From contig JAWUXM010000002.1 in NCBI GenBank assembly GCA_034111325.1, positions 90,572 through 154,571 on the forward strand: 64,000 nucleotides of DNA, written 5' to 3'. Shown in pieces: positions 63,528 through 64,000 of this stretch (position 1 is its first letter; each line of letters begins with the position of its first letter). A model generated the notes under the pieces. It worked only from the letters and a program-made list of their open reading frames with translations. It made no database searches and was not told the DNA's origin. Both the position numbers and the translations under genes were made by a program. The stretch comes from JAWUXM01 sp034111325 (GTDB lineage Bacteria > Pseudomonadota > Alphaproteobacteria > Rickettsiales > JABIRX01).

Positions 63528-63785
63528 CTATTCGGATTGAGTTTGAATTTCTGACAAGAGAGCGTTAAAGCTATCATAGCTGTGTAAATTTTTACCTTTA
63601 TCCGTATCTTCAAAAGTTTTCATAGTCTCTTCATTCGGGATTTTGATGTTGTTTTTTGTGAGTTCTTTACTAACAGCATCCAGCACAAAGCTTTTAACGC
63701 TAGAGTCATTAAATGCGGTAAAAGTTTTGATTATTCTGTAAAGATTTTCAGGAAAATCTATTGATACTCTTTTTATGTTGTGCAT
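63528..63785 (-). CDS. ribbon-helix-helix-like antitoxin
   Basis: An 85-residue protein whose N-terminal half (KRVSIDFPENLYRIIKTFTAFNDSSVKSFVLDAVSKEL) has the beta-strand then two-helix pattern of a ribbon-helix-helix DNA binder. The acidic C-terminal tail would wrap the toxin. It is not of the standard DinJ type, so a different antitoxin family is paired with the YafQ-like toxin. Promoter and TTTAC repeats lie upstream. Confidence 0.75.
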   Translation of the reverse strand: MHNIKRVSIDFPENLYRIIKTFTAFNDSSVKSFVLDAVSKELTKNNIKIPNEETMKTFEDTDKGKNLHSYDSFNALLSEIQTQSE

Positions 63786-63818
63786 GTTTTTTATGTAATT
63801 AAGTGTTTACTTATTTAC

Positions 63819-63847
63819 ACTGTAGACTATTTACATATTCTTGTCAA
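63819..63847 (-). promoter_or_regulatory. promoter of the toxin-antitoxin operon
   Basis: Minus strand TTGACA (63847-63842), 17 bases, TACAGT (63824-63819). TTTAC occurs three times between 63806 and 63835, a likely operator for the ribbon-helix-helix antitoxin. Confidence 0.6.
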
Positions 63848-63934
63848 GAAGGAGAATGGCAAGAAACGCTTGATAAAGCGAGCGCTATGGCACAGAGCTT
63901 GGGGATTGGTTTGCAGGAGTTAGAATCTTTATAA
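63845..63934 (+). pseudogene. pabB: duplicated 3' end of pabB
   Basis: A frame of 29 codons plus stop repeats the last part of PabB: GEWQETLDKASAMAQSLGI then GLQELESL where the intact gene has AQDELEKL. Bases 63847-63908 match 63162-63223 at 59 of 62. The toxin-antitoxin module lies exactly between the intact gene end and this fragment. Confidence 0.85.
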
Positions 63935-64000
63935 TTTCACTCTACCACATGGATTTAACCCTCGCCCTAGAGCCCTCTCTCCCTTAAAAATGGAGAGGGG

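Noticed and set aside
1..64000. CRISPR arrays, rRNA genes, insertion sequences with transposase
   Set aside because: No regularly spaced repeats, no rRNA sequence and no transposase or integrase frame were found on either strand.

Overview
The window is an AT-rich stretch of an alphaproteobacterial chromosome that includes the probable replication origin. The lineage is read from gene order: hemE and ppsR diverge around an intergenic region with DnaA boxes (the hemE / RP001-homologue origin arrangement of Caulobacter and Rickettsia); rsmG-parA-parB sits with parS sites; rpsP-rimM-trmD-rplS-leuC and ribH-nusB-thiL are contiguous. Coding is dense, several genes overlap by ATGA, and palindromic repeats are dispersed between genes. 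The sequence alone does not place it below class; a low-GC, possibly Rickettsiales-like lineage fits best.

Layout. 0-9 kb: a truncated carbonic anhydrase, a zinc deacylase, cspA, mscS, a membrane rhodanese, grxB, a tiny lipoprotein, and a polyamine operon (ornithine/lysine decarboxylase, a deoxyhypusine-synthase homologue, an agmatinase-family enzyme and a RidA protein). 9-17.4 kb: housekeeping genes (nnr, ruvX, purH, typA, def). 17.4-25.5 kb: the chromosome-partition region, with five parS sites, rsmG, parA and parB. It is interleaved with accessory genes: a RhuM-Fic protein, a KAP-family NTPase and a small helical protein. The last two are each preceded by a promoter plus a strongly covarying pseudoknot RNA. 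This part also carries tRNA-fMet and a MITE-like element. 25.7-49.3 kb: mostly core genes (bioF/bioB, gltX, ribosomal operon, leuC, lipA, AsmA, sodB, pheT, ispG, secD/yajC, rpe).

49.6-56.4 kb is a defence-type island next to the origin. It contains a 1316-residue NACHT NTPase with a C-terminal PD-(D/E)XK-like nuclease motif, a RhuM gene between fragments of hsdS and hsdM (a ruined type I restriction locus), a glutathione transferase, and a HepT-MntA toxin-antitoxin pair. 56.4-63.9 kb: hemE, oriC, ppsR, aroE, thiL, nusB, ribH, pabB, then a YafQ-type toxin-antitoxin module lodged behind pabB and flanked by a duplicated pabB 3' end.

The most novel signals are: (1) two paralogous pseudoknot RNA units around the KAP gene, whose helices are preserved by compensatory changes; (2) the NACHT-nuclease replacing a type I restriction locus; (3) the toxin-antitoxin insertion that duplicates the pabB end; (4) an 80-nt palindromic repeat family with compensatory arms; (5) the deoxyhypusine-synthase polyamine operon. 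All similarity statements rest on reading motifs by eye, without database searches.
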